6,474 nt of DNA from an uncultured Acetatifactor sp. (GTDB lineage: Bacteria; Bacillota; Clostridia; Lachnospirales; Lachnospiraceae): NCBI GenBank assembly GCA_947626405.1, contig CANQSE010000117.1, positions 1 to 6,474 of the forward strand, written 5' to 3'. The stretch's first letter is position 1. Every line of letters starts with the position of its first letter. Below, one piece after another: positions 6,293 through 6,474 of the stretch. A program made the position numbers and the translations under genes. The notes beneath the pieces are model-generated. The model was given only the letters and a program-made list of their open reading frames with translations. It searched no databases and had not been told where the DNA came from.

Positions 6293-6474
6293 TTACACCT
6301 CCTTATTCGCGTTGAAGATATCTTGTATCACTGCCATACGCGGGTCGGGAACGAAAATGTCGCATCCACAATCCCTCATATTAAGATTCTGTCCGCATAC
6401 GGGGCAGATCCCCTTACAGTCTTCACGACACAGAATCTTTGCAGGCCAGTTACCAATTATTTCATTGTACACAA
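6293..6474 (-). CDS. yceD: YceD/DUF177 family protein, C-terminal part (runs off right edge)
   Basis: The last 59 codons of a gene whose start lies beyond the window; the stop TAA is at 6293-6295. The visible tail contains CREDCKGICPVCGQNL and CGCD, giving cysteines in a zinc-binding-like arrangement, then DPRMAVIQDIF. This is the typical C-terminus of the DUF177/YceD family, in which the CKGxCPxCGxNLN block is highly conserved. The family is tied to ribosome or 23S rRNA metabolism and is nearly always encoded next to rpmF; its exact biochemical role is not settled. The rpmF ribosome binding site lies in the last codons and stop of this gene, which suggests translational coupling. The symbol follows the E. 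coli family name. Confidence 0.92.
   Translation of the reverse strand, partial: VYNEIIGNWPAKILCREDCKGICPVCGQNLNMRDCGCDIFVPDPRMAVIQDIFNANKEV
6298..6304 (-). promoter_or_regulatory. rpmF ribosome binding site overlapping the yceD end
   Basis: AAGGAGG sits inside the last codons of yceD (AAG GAG GTG TAA), 7 nt before the rpmF ATG. Ribosomes ending yceD stop on top of the rpmF start site, so translation of the two is probably coupled. Confidence 0.8.

Overview
The window reads as a piece of a low-to-mid GC Firmicutes chromosome, most likely from the Lachnospiraceae or a related Clostridia family. The reasons are the L32 sequence (N-terminus MSICPKNKSSKSRRDKRRAN with two CxxC pairs), the yceD-rpmF pair, strong AGGAGG-type ribosome binding sites, AT-rich intergenic stretches, and large hybrid kinases with SHEIRTPIN H-boxes. 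This placement comes from recognising families by eye, not from a search. All five genes I can support lie on the minus strand, so transcription runs from the right edge to the left.

Right edge (about 6474 to 6039): the C-terminal end of a YceD/DUF177 protein, then rpmF (ribosomal protein L32) 2 nt downstream, then a strong rho-independent terminator. Centre right (about 6040 to 3352): a promoter sits directly against that terminator and drives a membrane-bound hybrid histidine kinase. Its order is six membrane segments, HisKA, HATPase, a degenerate receiver-like region, a true receiver, and an HPt domain. I place its start at a GTG at 5934, because the longest open frame would begin inside the upstream terminator. 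Centre left (3290 to 585): a second hybrid kinase follows after 61 nt, probably in the same transcript. Its order is six membrane segments, HisKA, HATPase, receiver, and then a full-length DegV-type (FakB-like, fatty-acid-binding) domain at the C-terminus. Left edge (468 to 1): the N-terminal part of a secreted lipoprotein with its own predicted promoter.

The most striking item is the kinase-receiver-DegV fusion beside a kinase that carries the only HPt domain in the window. Together they could form a membrane phosphorelay whose final output is a lipid-binding domain rather than a DNA-binding regulator; no DNA-binding response regulator is present here. That reading is inference. The domain calls themselves rest on clear motifs. 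No tRNA, rRNA, CRISPR array, insertion sequence or phage gene was seen.
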